Assembly: GCA_928212115.1 (NCBI GenBank)
Contig: CAKMRJ010001112.1
Coordinates: 404,729,868-404,793,867 of the forward strand
Source: Lactuca virosa
Lineage: Eukaryota > Streptophyta > Magnoliopsida > Asterales > Asteraceae
Direction: 5' to 3'
DNA length: 64,000 bases
The notes under the pieces were generated by a model, which saw only the letters and a program-made list of their open reading frames with translations, was not told where the DNA came from and ran no database searches. Position 1 is the first letter of the stretch. The number at the start of each line of letters is the position of its first letter. Both the position numbers and the translations under genes were made by a program. Shown piece after piece: positions 50,104 through 60,202 of the stretch.

Positions 50104-51420
50104 ATTGTTTATAGTGAACTTAGTATATCAACCAGTAAAAGATATACAACTATAAATACAAAGGGGCCGGAGTGCTCTGACTAAAAGTATACTTTTAAAA
50201 TATAAGTATTTTACGAGAAGTATACTAATAAGCATACATACTAAGAACAAGTATCACAATAAGAACGAGTAAGAACAAAACAAACAAAAGTATTTAGATG
50301 TTGGACACTACAGTCAAACCTAAGCAGTTATGTAATCATATCTGGAATAAATATAACCTGATCAACTATATTTATTTGAGATACGACCAACATGTGTTTG
50401 GGAGTGATAGTGGTGTTGCTACGAGTCTAAAACTTACCTAACTCCATATACAAAAAGTATCCTTAGAACAAAACATAAAGATAAAATACTATAGGAGTAT
50501 TTTAGGCACTATAACAAACTTGAATGAGAACTAAAAGACCCTTACTGACAGGTCTATAGTTGCAAAGCGCATGCTTCCAGGGTTATATATAATTGGGATC
50601 TTATAGATTTAGAAATTGGTGATCTTCGCTCTATTACCTGTTCCTTGTTTGGTTGTGGTTTTAGAGTAGGATCACCTATTCGAAGGTCTACTTGATCTTG
50701 GTTATATATAGCTTGCATGCACTGCTTGACTATAGGAGGACCCATTTTAGATCATCAATAACTACAGAAGAAATGTTCTACTTAATCTCATAGGATTATT
50801 TAAACATCCCCATTCTCGTGCGAACAACCTAGATGGAGATAGCCACTCCACTACAATCACTAGCAGAGGAATCAAGGGGGAACCAAAGAGAATTCATAAA
50901 GAAGGTTCCTAGAAGAAATCATACGAGGATACAAATATTACATCAGGAAGTGATGGAGATCTGTGGTAAAACCCGAAGCATGATCTACAGTGAATAGGAA
51001 AAACCATAAGAAAGTCCAGAGACAACAAACCCTCACAACTGAATTCAGGACCATCATAACTAGAACAGAAGCTCCTCCCGAGGCACGCAAGGTGGTAGAA
51101 CACCATATACGTCATACTAATAATTAACTAACTAATATGACCTAGTGAGTTAGTGACTATACTTCTCACACTATGTGTCAGGCTTCTTGCCTTTATCATA
51201 TCATCTAAGTAACAGTAAACCGGATTCCATAACTTCATTAAGAGGGTAGTTACTATCAAATTCATAAGTCTATGTTGCGTAGACCTCTGTTATGAATTAC
51301 TTCAAATGTTATAACATGAAACACTCAGAACTAAGATAACTTCGATTCAGAATACACTCGATTCGTAACATCTAAGGACTTGCCCTCATTTCGACTTTTA
51401 AACCTTTTGGCAACAATATG
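50104..51420 (+). other. leader of gypsy B, no gene
   Basis: Untranslated region before gag. Includes a fourth copy of the TTCCTTGTTTGGTTGTGG block at 50631-50658. Confidence 0.6.
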
Positions 51421-51567
51421 CCACCGAAGAAGTCGAACAAAAACAGAAACAACGCACCACTGCCACCACCTCCTCAGTATGACCCAGTTGTCTTTCAGCC
51501 GGCAGTAACCTTTGAGTACGCCCATCGTACCCCGGTGCATGAACAGCCTCGGACTCGAGTGCTCTGA
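51421..51567 (+). pseudogene. gag start of gypsy B, truncated
   Basis: Reads MPPKKSNKNRNNAPLPPPPQ then YDPVVFQPAVT, a proline-rich basic gag N-terminus typical of plant gypsy elements. After about residue 31 the frame runs into GTACGCCCA-repeat sequence and stops at 51565. The rest of gag-pol is missing, removed with the end of the family C insertion. Confidence 0.65.
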
Positions 51568-51665
51568 TGACGTAAGCGATGCCAAAATCCGAAGAGTACG
51601 CCCAACGTATTCGATGTACGCCCAGCGTATTCGATGTACGCCCAGCGTACTGCTTGTAGATGAAA
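51507..51665. other. filler with GTACGCCCAGCGTA repeats
   Basis: Sequence of another origin between the broken gypsy B gag and the truncated family C LTR. It carries four GTACGCCCA(G/A)CGTA words like those of other LTR U3 regions, so it is probably an LTR fragment caught in a deletion junction. Confidence 0.45.
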
Positions 51666-51848
51666 GTAATTTATATTAAATACTTCATATCTATGTGTAA
51701 GATGAAAGTAACTATGCACTCATTTGATAAGGTGGTGACTCAGTACTCGGACAACGCTTCTTTTACTTTAAAATAATTTCCTTCGAAGAAACCTAGTATT
51801 ATTACCACTAGATTTTAGTCTAATATTTACCGTGACTAATTATTAGTC

Positions 51849-51912
<64 letters not shown>

Positions 51913-53506
51913 GTAAGCGTTTAACCAATACTTTCCAACCACTATGTATAGACAGGGGCCAAACATAAAACACCGGAGGGCAGGACCATTTTGGCATATA
52001 GCACTTCTGAAATCCAACAACCCTATGCGGCCCTTTAAACCAGATTTCCCGTACCGCGAGTAGTTAAAAAGATATTATAACGACACTTATATAAGTCATA
52101 ATAATAGCTCAAATATTTATTATAAGTTCATAATAACAATACTAATTTTAAATATAAGCTATATTAAAATAGGTAAGCATAACTTACTTACAAGGGGGTT
52201 TTAGCTAGGAGTCGGGCTCTGCAGGGGCAGAACTTCGTCGCTGAATCTTTCTAAGAAAGATTCGTGCAGCGCTTCAACGCTCACCTTACTATACTAAAAC
52301 TACAGAAAGAGAAGTCGAATCACGAGGGTCCGAAATGCTCGGGGGATAAGAAGAGAAAGACTCTTGAATCAAGAGAATGGTGCAAGAAATATGAGAGCCC
52401 AAACCTCTTATTTATAGTAATTGAATTTACAAAACTACCCTCCATAATTACTTAATGACCTTATAGTTATATAAACGACTAAACACCTCTTCATAATACT
52501 ATTTTAAATAGAGTTAACGATATTTGTACTAAACTAATGTCGAAAGTACTCAACACTAGTATTATAATAACCGCATCGTCGATTCCTTTCTAATGATATA
52601 TATATTTGTATATATATGTATACGTATATATGATTTATACTTTATTTTAATACGTAAATATGCTATTATAATTTGTAAATCGTTTATACGAACTCCATTT
52701 TTGACGTTCTTTATATCAACGCGTTGGTATTTACGAGTACTACAACTTTCATTTACACGCCGTCAGCTAATTCTCATTCTATCTCAGATTTACAAAACTG
52801 TATCGAATTTATCGCGCTCGAAGAGTAGGGACCAAGTTTCGTCCATATCTTTAACATACGAGCTCTACTCTCGACATTATCTATATCCACGCGTAGGTAA
52901 AAATAAGATCTAAAACTTTCATTTAGACTCCGTCAGCTAATTCTTGACCGATATTAAATTTAACAGTAGGAGGAGATTATACTGTTAAACGTCCGCGTAA
53001 AATTCATAACTTCTACATACGGACTCCGTTTTCGTCTGTCTTTTTACCGTTGAGTTCCTATTAATGAGATATTCAACTATCATTTAGGTCGCGTAGGCCA
53101 AAAACCGCTCGAACTAAAATTCGAGTTTCGGGTTGTGCACTGCTATGCCAAATCTTAGAAAATTCATAAGTTCCTCATACGAAGTCAGATTTGGGCATTC
53201 TTTTTTTGTATGTTCTCGGTTTAACGTATACTAAAAATTTTGTTTAGATCACTAAGGCTAAAAAGTCCTCTACCGTAAATTCACTGTTTACGTCTCCCGG
53301 TGCCGTGCCGGTTTTGCCGTAAAACTTCGACGGGCCATAACTTCTTCGTTATAACTCAGATTTCGGCGTTCTTTATATGTACGGAAGCCTTGTAACATAT
53401 ACTACAACTTGGTTAAGACTAATCCTTCTAAATAATCTTCCATCAAAAACTCATTTTTGATGCTCATCGTCTCTAAATTGACTAGCCGGGATCTACGGGC
53501 ATTACA
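51666..53506 (-). repeat. family C 3' LTR, truncated
   Basis: 1841 bp; homology with 56055-57876 begins GTAATTTATATTAAATAC. Contains an (ATT)n array at about 51840-51912 and minus TATA at 52416-52409. No GTACGC palindromes upstream of the TATA, unlike C1. Confidence 0.88.
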
Positions 53507-53520
53507 ATTATCTCCCCGTT

Positions 53521-55010
53521 AGGATGATTACGTCCCAGAATCATCAACGAAACAGGGCTGTATAATGACTCCATGCGTTATCTCTTTTTCCTAGGTAATA
53601 ATCGTAACTTCTATGTTCCTTCGAATGAGTATCTAATTCTTGGACTTCTTGACTGCAGGCGGTGCTCGATCTTGCACTTGCTCCCTATATCACGTTAGAC
53701 TCCAAATTATGACCTTCAAGTCACAATCTTGATCCTCACTAGATACGAACTTAAGATACGTTTTTTTTATTAATACAATGGAACGATGTGTCATATTCTA
53801 ATGACCTATCATCGTATGTTGCAACGCTTAGACTCAGGTCTCTTAGAGTCTTCCAGAACAGACTATACTTTCGTTCTGTTCTAATCTCATCGTAAAAGGT
53901 AGCATTTCTAGCTACAAACAACTTTTCGCGATTCCTCTACTGATCGCTTTTTATTTCAAGCTTCCGTCTTAAGTCAGATGCAACATCGAACTTGATTCTC
54001 TAAACCACATAACATACTCAGCGTAGTCGGACTCAATTTGATATGACCACTGGGGTCGGAATAACAGTCATCTTCTTAGTCATTACCGAAACGATGGTAA
54101 CGACATACTTGAATAAAACGAAATCAATTACTAGCTCCTTGGTAACCTTGTGACTTTCCCTGATCCAAGCGTGAGTCTTGTGCTTCCGGTAGTATAGGCC
54201 TCTACTACCATTCACACCTACTCATACTCGTCCCAAGTATTGTCTCGTAGTCCCCAAGTTCTTATTTCTTAAAAGCACAAAACAATTTAACATATACGAA
54301 TGTTTCCAAATAATCATAAATATTTCCCTAGACTCTACTAGGACTTCTTCCATGCATATCTTCAACAACACTTCTGCTTCAACTCGGTTGGTGATGGAAA
54401 CATCAGACGATAGGACAACTTTAGGAATTACACCAATCATTCTATCATCCCGCCAATCAAATGTGTACATTCGTACGTACCATACTCCTATATATATAAC
54501 GTTATTTTATCAAACGTATTCTAAAAGCAAGATACCACTCTTACGATATCTTCTGATAGGTATCATTCACTATCGTAAGCCTTCTCATTTCTTCCATTTA
54601 TTTAATTCGCTACGAGTCTTCACCATGATGTTCTGTACACCAAAGAAATCGTTTGGTGTATTGAGATGAGAATAAAGATAGAGGAAGGTTTAGACGCGTA
54701 TTCCTCCTTATTACCTCGAAAAATTATATGCCAGTTCTAATATCGTAATTAAACGTTTAGAAATCTGAACACATAAAATTTCTAGATCCGGTCTGCAACA
54801 GACCATAGATCCGATCAAACGATAGCATAAAGCATCACAAATTATTAAGCACATAAAAGCATCTTAGGCATCTTCCCTAATTAAGCTAGTGATTATGTCT
54901 ATTTAGGCGTACTTCCTAAAATATATTAGACACACTCCTCACGATCATCGCTTAGCATTCTATGTTTAAGTCTAGAAATAAATCCTTATTCCTAGTTCGC
55001 TTAAACTAAT
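53521..55010 (-). other. internal region of the family C element, no intact gene
   Basis: The part next to the PBS matches the leader of the gypsy element at 62117-62481 (for example CCTAGTTCGCTTAAACTAATG). Short frames of 60-105 aa occur on both strands but I recognise none. gag, protease, RT and integrase are absent. Confidence 0.6.
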
Positions 55011-55022
55011 GCTCTGATACCA
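55011..55022 (-). other. primer-binding site of the family C element
   Basis: Minus TGGTATCAGAGC directly inside the LTR at 55025. Confidence 0.88.
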
Positions 55023-55024
55023 AC

Positions 55025-56237
55025 TGTGACATCCCCATTTTTCACGGCCAGAAAAGACCAATTTTGTTTATGCTTTATAAAAATCAGAGTACTTCTTTTA
55101 ATAAAAATGTTGCGGAATTTGTTCCCAGTAAAACATGATAAATACGATATCAAAGCATTTCCGAAGGAATGTATTTTTATCCATTTTAAAACATTTGGGA
55201 TGTCATCGTCAATACAGAAACATAAGCATAAACAGAACTTACATTCATTTACACTAGTAATCTACATCTCTTTTAAATCCCTTAGTGTAAAGTAGCTTCA
55301 TATCGACATCTGTGATACAAATAAGCTTGAGTGGGTCAGGTTGGGAAACCTGGTGAGTACATAGGGTTTTCAACCCACAATAATATAATTATTATGTTAA
55401 ACATCAAACAATCAACCCAATTACCCATCCTTATTATCTTCTTTACTTTTAAGGATCTACCCTAAGATTCAACTATTCCTCGTTCATTCATTCCTAAGGA
55501 TCATCCTAAGGAATCGGCACGAAATCCTTCGTTGTCAGGGTTTACTCAACAGGCACTAAGTCGCATAGCCGCTAGGGTTTAGGTACTAAGTCTCATAGTC
55601 GCCAGGGTTTATACAACAGGCACTAAGTCGTATAGTCTCCAGGGTTTATACAAGAGGGTACATCTGCTGGACACGCAGTTCAAAACATCTGGTGAACACA
55701 TAGTTCAAAACGTATGGTGAACACTTAGTTCAAAACATATGGTGAACAATTAGTTCAAAAATACCTAGTGAATACGTAGTTCAAAAACACGTACTAGTTA
55801 CGAGCCTGCTAGTGTTCCACTGGACTGTCTAGAATAGTCCGTGGTCGTCATCTATACTCCGCTAGATGGCTAAATCATCTTAAACATTGAGGCCTCTCAT
55901 CATTTTATCACACATCAACTATTTCATCTACCCATGTTTTACCCAACATTTTCTTAGATATAAAATACATATACAGTTTAAATCATTTAAAACATGTATA
56001 AATCGTTCATCCCTCATAGATATCAAGAACGCAGATAATATGCACACATAGCATGTAATTTATATTAAATACTTCATATCTATGTGTAAGATGAAAGTAA
56101 CTATGCACTCATTTGATAAGGTGGTGACTCAGTACTCGGACAACGCTTCTTTTACTTTAAAATAATTTCCTTCGAAGAAACCTAGTATTATTACCACTAG
56201 ATTTTAGTCTAATATTTACCGTGACTAATTATTAGTC

Positions 56238-56292
<55 letters not shown>

Positions 56293-57876
56293 TATTATAT
56301 AAGCGTTTAAACAATACTTTCCAACCACTATGTACAGACAGGGGCCAAACATAAAACACCGGAGGGCAGGACCATTTTGGCATATAGCACTTCTGAAATC
56401 CAACAACCCTATGCGGCCCTTTAAACCGGATTCCCCGTACCGCGAGTAGTTAAAAAGATATTATAACGACACTTATATAAGTCATAATAATAGCTCAAAT
56501 ATTTATTATAAGTTCATAATAACAATACTAATTTTAAATATAAGCTATATTAAAATAGGTAAGCATAACTTACTTACAAGGGGGTTTTAGCTAGGAGTCG
56601 GGCTCTGCAGGGGCAGAACTTCGTCGCTGAATCTTTCTAAGAAAGATTCGTGCAACGCTTCAACGCTCACCTTACTATACTAAAACTACAGAAAGAGAAG
56701 TCGAATCACGAGGGACCGAAATGCTCGGGAGATAAGAAGAGAAAGACTCTTGAATCAAGAGAATGGTGCAAGAAATATGAGAGCCCAAACCTCTTATTTA
56801 TAGTAATTGAATTTACAAAACTACCCTCCATAATTACTTAATGACCTTATAGTTATATAAACGACTAAACACCCCTTCATAATACTATTTTAAATAGAGT
56901 TAACGATATTTGTACTAAAATAATGTCGAAAGTACTCAACACTAGTATTATAATAACCGCATCGTCGATTCCTTTCTAATGATATATATATATTTGTATA
57001 TATATGTATACGTATATATGATTTATACTTTATTTTAATACGTAAATATGCTATTATAATTTGTAAATCGTTCATACGAACTCCATTTTGACGTTCTTTA
57101 TATCCACGCGTTGGTATTTACGAGTACTACAACTTTCATTTACACGCCGTCAACTAATTCTCATTCTATCTCAGATTTACAAAACTGTATCGAATTTATC
57201 GCGCTCGAAGAGTAGGGACCAAGTTTCGTCCATATCTTTAACATACGAGCTCTACTCTCGACATTATCTACATCCACGCGTAGGTAAAAATAAGATCTAA
57301 AACTTTCATTTTGACTTCGTCGGCTAATTCTCGACCGATCTTAAATTTAACAGTAGGAGGAGATTATACTGTTAAATGTCCGCGTAAAATTCATAACTTC
57401 TACATACAACTTTTTACCGTTGAGTTTCTATTAATGAGATATTCAACTATCATTTAGGTCGCGTAGGCCAAAAACCGTTCGAACTAAAATTCGAGTTTCG
57501 GGTTGTGCACTGCTATGCCAAATCTTAGAAAATTCATAAGTTCCTCATACGAAGTCAGATTTGGGCATTCTTTTTTTGTATGTTCTCGGTTTAACGTATA
57601 CTAAAAATTTTGTTTAGAGCACTAAGGCTAAAAAGTCCTCTACCGTAAATTCACTGTTTACGTCTCCCGGTGCCGTGCCGGTTTTGCCGTAAAACTTCGA
57701 CGGGCCATAACTTCTTCGTTATAACTCGGATTTCGGCGTTCTTTGTATGTATGTAACCCTTGTAACATATACTAAAACTTGGTTAAGATTAATCCTTCTA
57801 AATAATATTCCATCAAAAACTCAATTTTGATGCTCATCGTCTCTAAATTGACTAGCCGGGATCTATGGGCGTTACA
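55025..57876 (-). repeat. family C 5' LTR
   Basis: 2852 bp, plus-strand ends TGTGACATCC and GGGCGTTACA. Contains tandem CATAGTCGCCAGGGTTT units (55555-55655), about four 25-bp GTGAACACATAGTTCAAAACAT-like units (55680-55790) and an (ATT)n array (about 56237-56296). Minus TATA at 56802-56794. Confidence 0.9.
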
Positions 57877-57924
57877 TATTTACTTTTGGAGTCAATCGTG
57901 TATGAATCAAATGTAATGTAAACA
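57877..57924 (+). repeat. 48-bp stub of LTR B
   Basis: Matches 49921-49968 with two differences. It is the only remnant of a second gypsy B LTR on the right side and is directly followed by MULE sequence. Confidence 0.8.
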
Positions 57925-58368
57925 TCCTCATTATCCACCTTATGTTCCCAGCCCTCTTTATCTACTAACAGTGAGTCATCATCTTCATCTTCATTGGAGT
58001 TGGTATCATCTTCAACCTAAGGCTCTTCCATTTTAATCCAGTCAAACAAGGGTTCATGCATATGGTCCATATACGCAGTTACTTTATTTTTTCTCATGAA
58101 GATACTCAATAAATTTATGGTAATCACATTCGTTTTTCAATGTGGTCAATCCTTGACACAATGTTTGGCTATCAGGACTATAGTATATATCTTTGAACAT
58201 CCTTCTAGTAATCACATCTAGGTGAAAAACGAACTCAGAATACCCACTGTCCCTGAAATCAGTGTACCTCATCTCCTTTTTATCTAGATCAAAAATACAA
58301 AAATGGTCTCGTGAGGAAGTTGGCATTGTACTGGACTTCAACGAGCAGTGTATCATCTTCAGCCATCC
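57925..58368 (-). pseudogene. MULE transposase N-terminal part
   Basis: The minus frame from 58356 reads DHFCIFDLDKKEMRYTDFRD then SGYSEFVFHLDV, the N-terminal domain I associate with Asteraceae MULE proteins. A stop follows after YLHEKK, and a shifted frame continues VTAYMDHMHEPLFDWIKMEE and an acidic stretch. One frameshift and one TAG show decay. It joins the C-terminal part at 28680-29032 as the two ends of one former gene. Confidence 0.7.
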
Positions 58369-58582
58369 GATCTTGGATTTCTCTAAGATTAATGGGGATG
58401 AGTGAGAGTGAAGAGAAATAGATGGAAGGGTTAACGAGGGGGATTCACTTTTATGCCCTAATTTCTTTAATATTAATGGGGACGAGTGACACTAAAATGC
58501 CACCTAATATCCACGTAATGACCTAATATCCACGTAACACCCGTATATTCCATCTAATAAATTCGTAACCGGTAAAATTGGA

Positions 58583-58706
58583 AGAAATCGGTAAAAGGGA
58601 CTACAATGGTTATAACAAACCTATTGGTGTAATATGTACAAAAAAAACCTTAGGGACCTTATGTGGACAAAATGGAAACCTTATTACCCTCCTAGGTCAT
58701 CAACCC
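58583..58706 (-). repeat. MULE right TIR
   Basis: Inverted match to 27357-27478, ending CTAGGTCATCAACCC. Confidence 0.88.
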
Positions 58707-58779
58707 TTTAATTTAATCAAAAATTTCGTTATAACACACTTAAGTTGGATTTTTTTTTATGGAAAATGGAAATAATATA

Positions 58780-60202
58780 TGTAACATCCCAAAAATCCAG
58801 GGTAAAGATTTCATTTTTATTATAGTCAAAACACTAATGAAACTTATCCAAACCTTGAAAAGCATTTTAAATAAAACAATTATCAGAGTTCATTCCCAAA
58901 GATCACATATTGTGGAAAACACGGATGTATACGTTGCGATCGTTCCGAACTCTTCATTTGAAGACTGGAGTACCTGAAACAAAACTAAAAACCGTAAGCA
59001 CAAAGCTTAGTGAGTTTCCACAAAACATACCGCACATGAAACAACATATGTCCACATAAATTATGCATACAAATATATAAGGATGCCTTGGAAACCCTCC
59101 ACGGTCTTACTCTGGTGCCATGGGAAATCCCACATGGTCTTAACGAATTGCCATGGGAACCCCCACATGGTCTTAGACTGGAATTCCATGGGCTCCCCCA
59201 TGGTCTGATATTCAATTGCCTCGGGCACCTCCGAGGTCTTCCATGCAAGTATCATAGAGACAACTAGCATACTACATATAACAAAGACAACTAGCATACT
59301 ACATAACACATAATGGACCGACAATAGTGCCTTCGACCCGTGGATATGGTGAGGAGACTCATCTCGAATGTTGAAGCTCACTGCAAGAAATCCTTAGCTA
59401 CTGCCCTGGCAACTTCCCAAACTTCAGTGAGCTGAAAATGTAGCAAGGAGTCCAGATCCACAAGCCTTTCCTTGAACCACCACCTTGCACCAAGCTACCA
59501 CTTCTTGAAATACACTAAAATCCACCAATAATGCACATACAAGGCTCACAAAACTCTTGGATGAAGCTACCACTCGAAATTAGGGTTTAAGGCAATGGAG
59601 GATGAAAGGGAGGCTCACACCTGGAACTTAAGGTGCTTAAATAGTGAGCCAACCCTAAAAATTAGGGTTTTGGAACTCAGCACACTACGTTGGGCGTAGT
59701 TTTTGTACGCTGGGCGTACCTCTTGATCATCCGCATTTCACTTATCCATCATTATGCTGGGCGTACCCCTAGCTTACGCTAGGCGTACCCAGCAAAACAC
59801 ACGCATGCATCCTTGCATGCATGCGACCGCCTCGCCAATTATTTCCTTTAGGGACCAAAACTGCCAATAACTTCAAAATACCACAACTCCCTCATCCTAG
59901 GTCCATTTCCAACAAACCTTATATCCATAAAAAAGGTGGAGAGAAGCCCTACGCTCCTAACATCACATCCAAGCCTTAAAACCCCCCGAACAAAACCCTA
60001 AATCCATAAAATGACGAGATATTAAATTACGATAATACCCTTGGCTTCCGAAGACACAATCGAATACTTCGATCACTTATACCATGACACCCACCTCCGA
60101 AAGGGGCCAAATCCTTCCTTTCCCGAAGCTCTAAGCCTCATGACAACTGATAACTGGGTCGCAGCCCAAAGCAACAAAGCAAATCGGAAACCGAGTGTTA
60201 CA
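58780..60202 (-). repeat. LTR E (solo or hybrid)
   Basis: 1423 bp, ends TGTAACATCCC and GAGTGTTACA as printed. Minus TATTTAA at 59643-59637. GTACGC(T)GGGCGTAC palindromes lie at 59685-59788, upstream of the TATA. Left flank is MULE-adjacent DNA and right flank is gypsy RT coding sequence; ATATA and ACTAA do not match, so no target duplication is seen. Confidence 0.8.

Larger units (their letters stand above)
51666..57876 (-). mobile_element. deleted family C gypsy element
   Basis: On the minus strand: 5' LTR (57876-55025), PBS (55022-55011), 1.5-kb internal region without gag-pol, PPT-like AACGGGGAGATAAT (53520-53507), and a 3' LTR (53506-51666) that has lost its outer end. The two LTRs are near-identical over the shared part. 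It lies within gypsy B. Confidence 0.85.
27357..58706 (-). mobile_element. decayed Mutator-like element, 31 kb, filled with nested insertions
   Basis: The left sequence GGGTTAATGACCTAGCATGG... and the inverse of the right end GGGTTGATGACCTAGGAGGG... match over about 120 bases, forming long MULE TIRs. Inside, transposase pieces on the minus strand lie in the expected order: N-terminal part at the right (58356-57925) and SWIM and C-terminal part at the left (29025-28680). Everything between about 29245 and 57924 is later retrotransposon insertion, and the central DDE domain is missing. Flanking 9-mers do not match because the left flank is the (AT)n array. Confidence 0.82.

Noticed and set aside
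51820..52020. 66-aa poly-Ile frame (and its copy at 56209-56406)
   Set aside because: Translation of an (ATT)n microsatellite in family C LTRs.
54033..54669. 60-105-aa frames in the internal part of the family C element
   Set aside because: No gag-pol motif on either strand; overlapping frames on both strands suggest chance.
27348..58715. 9-bp target duplication for the 31-kb MULE
   Set aside because: Left 9-mer is part of (AT)n and right 9-mer is TTTAATTTA; too simple and too different to count.
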